Shown here piece by piece: positions 5,794-5,813 of a stretch of DNA of 5,813 nucleotides. The stretch is taken from contig JAISXQ010000068.1 in NCBI GenBank assembly GCA_031270425.1, forward strand, positions 1-5,813, written 5' to 3'. Every line of letters begins with the position of its first letter. The first letter of the stretch is position 1. Source of the DNA: Prevotellaceae bacterium. Lineage in GTDB: Bacteria > Bacteroidota > Bacteroidia > Bacteroidales > Paludibacteraceae. A program made the translations under genes and the position numbers. The notes under the pieces are model-generated. The model saw only the letters and a program-made list of their open reading frames with translations, did not search any database and had not been told where the DNA came from.

Positions 5794-5813
5794 GCTGTGG
5801 TATTATGTCCCGA

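Noticed and set aside
5790..5813. End of an upstream gene on the minus strand (seven codons then TGA overlapping the ptb ATG)
   Set aside because: Seven open codons are expected by chance and do not match a known C-terminus; recorded only as a possibility under ptb.

Overview
The window looks like a chromosomal segment from a Bacteroidota member, probably order Bacteroidales. Four independent points support this: a DUF4783-type secreted protein directly upstream of nadC, pyrK-pyrD of the class 1B type, a PTA/PTB-family phosphotransacylase, and four exact TAnnTTTG boxes (the -7 element of the Bacteroidetes primary sigma factor) in front of four genes. The genus cannot be resolved from sequence alone. 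Intergenic DNA is strongly AT-rich; the genes are clearly richer in GC.

Layout. Bases 1-83 may hold the start of a minus-strand membrane protein that runs off the left edge. Bases 84-688 are gene-poor: an AT-rich stretch, a large inverted repeat built from six copies of the octamer CACAATAG (419-506), and a strong bidirectional terminator hairpin (532-580). Bases 689-1123 on the minus strand hold a type VII MntA/HepT toxin-antitoxin locus. The antitoxin nucleotidyltransferase gene is intact, but the HepT toxin gene is broken by an internal deletion that joins its first ~19 codons, out of frame, to its last ~32. From 1221 the plus-strand pyrK-pyrD pair (7-nt overlap) encodes the NAD-linked dihydroorotate dehydrogenase. 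Converging on it is the minus-strand pair DUF4783-nadC (4-nt ATGA overlap). Divergent from that pair is rlmH (plus, TTG start), which converges on a phosphate butyryltransferase-like gene (minus) reaching almost to the right edge.

Function. Most of the window is housekeeping metabolism: pyrimidine synthesis (PyrK/PyrD), NAD synthesis (NadC), 23S rRNA modification (RlmH) and acyl-phosphate/acyl-CoA exchange (Ptb). The accessory part lies left of about 1124. I see no sign of a new multi-gene system. The items most worth a second look are the hepT deletion that leaves an orphan antitoxin, and the six-copy palindromic array.
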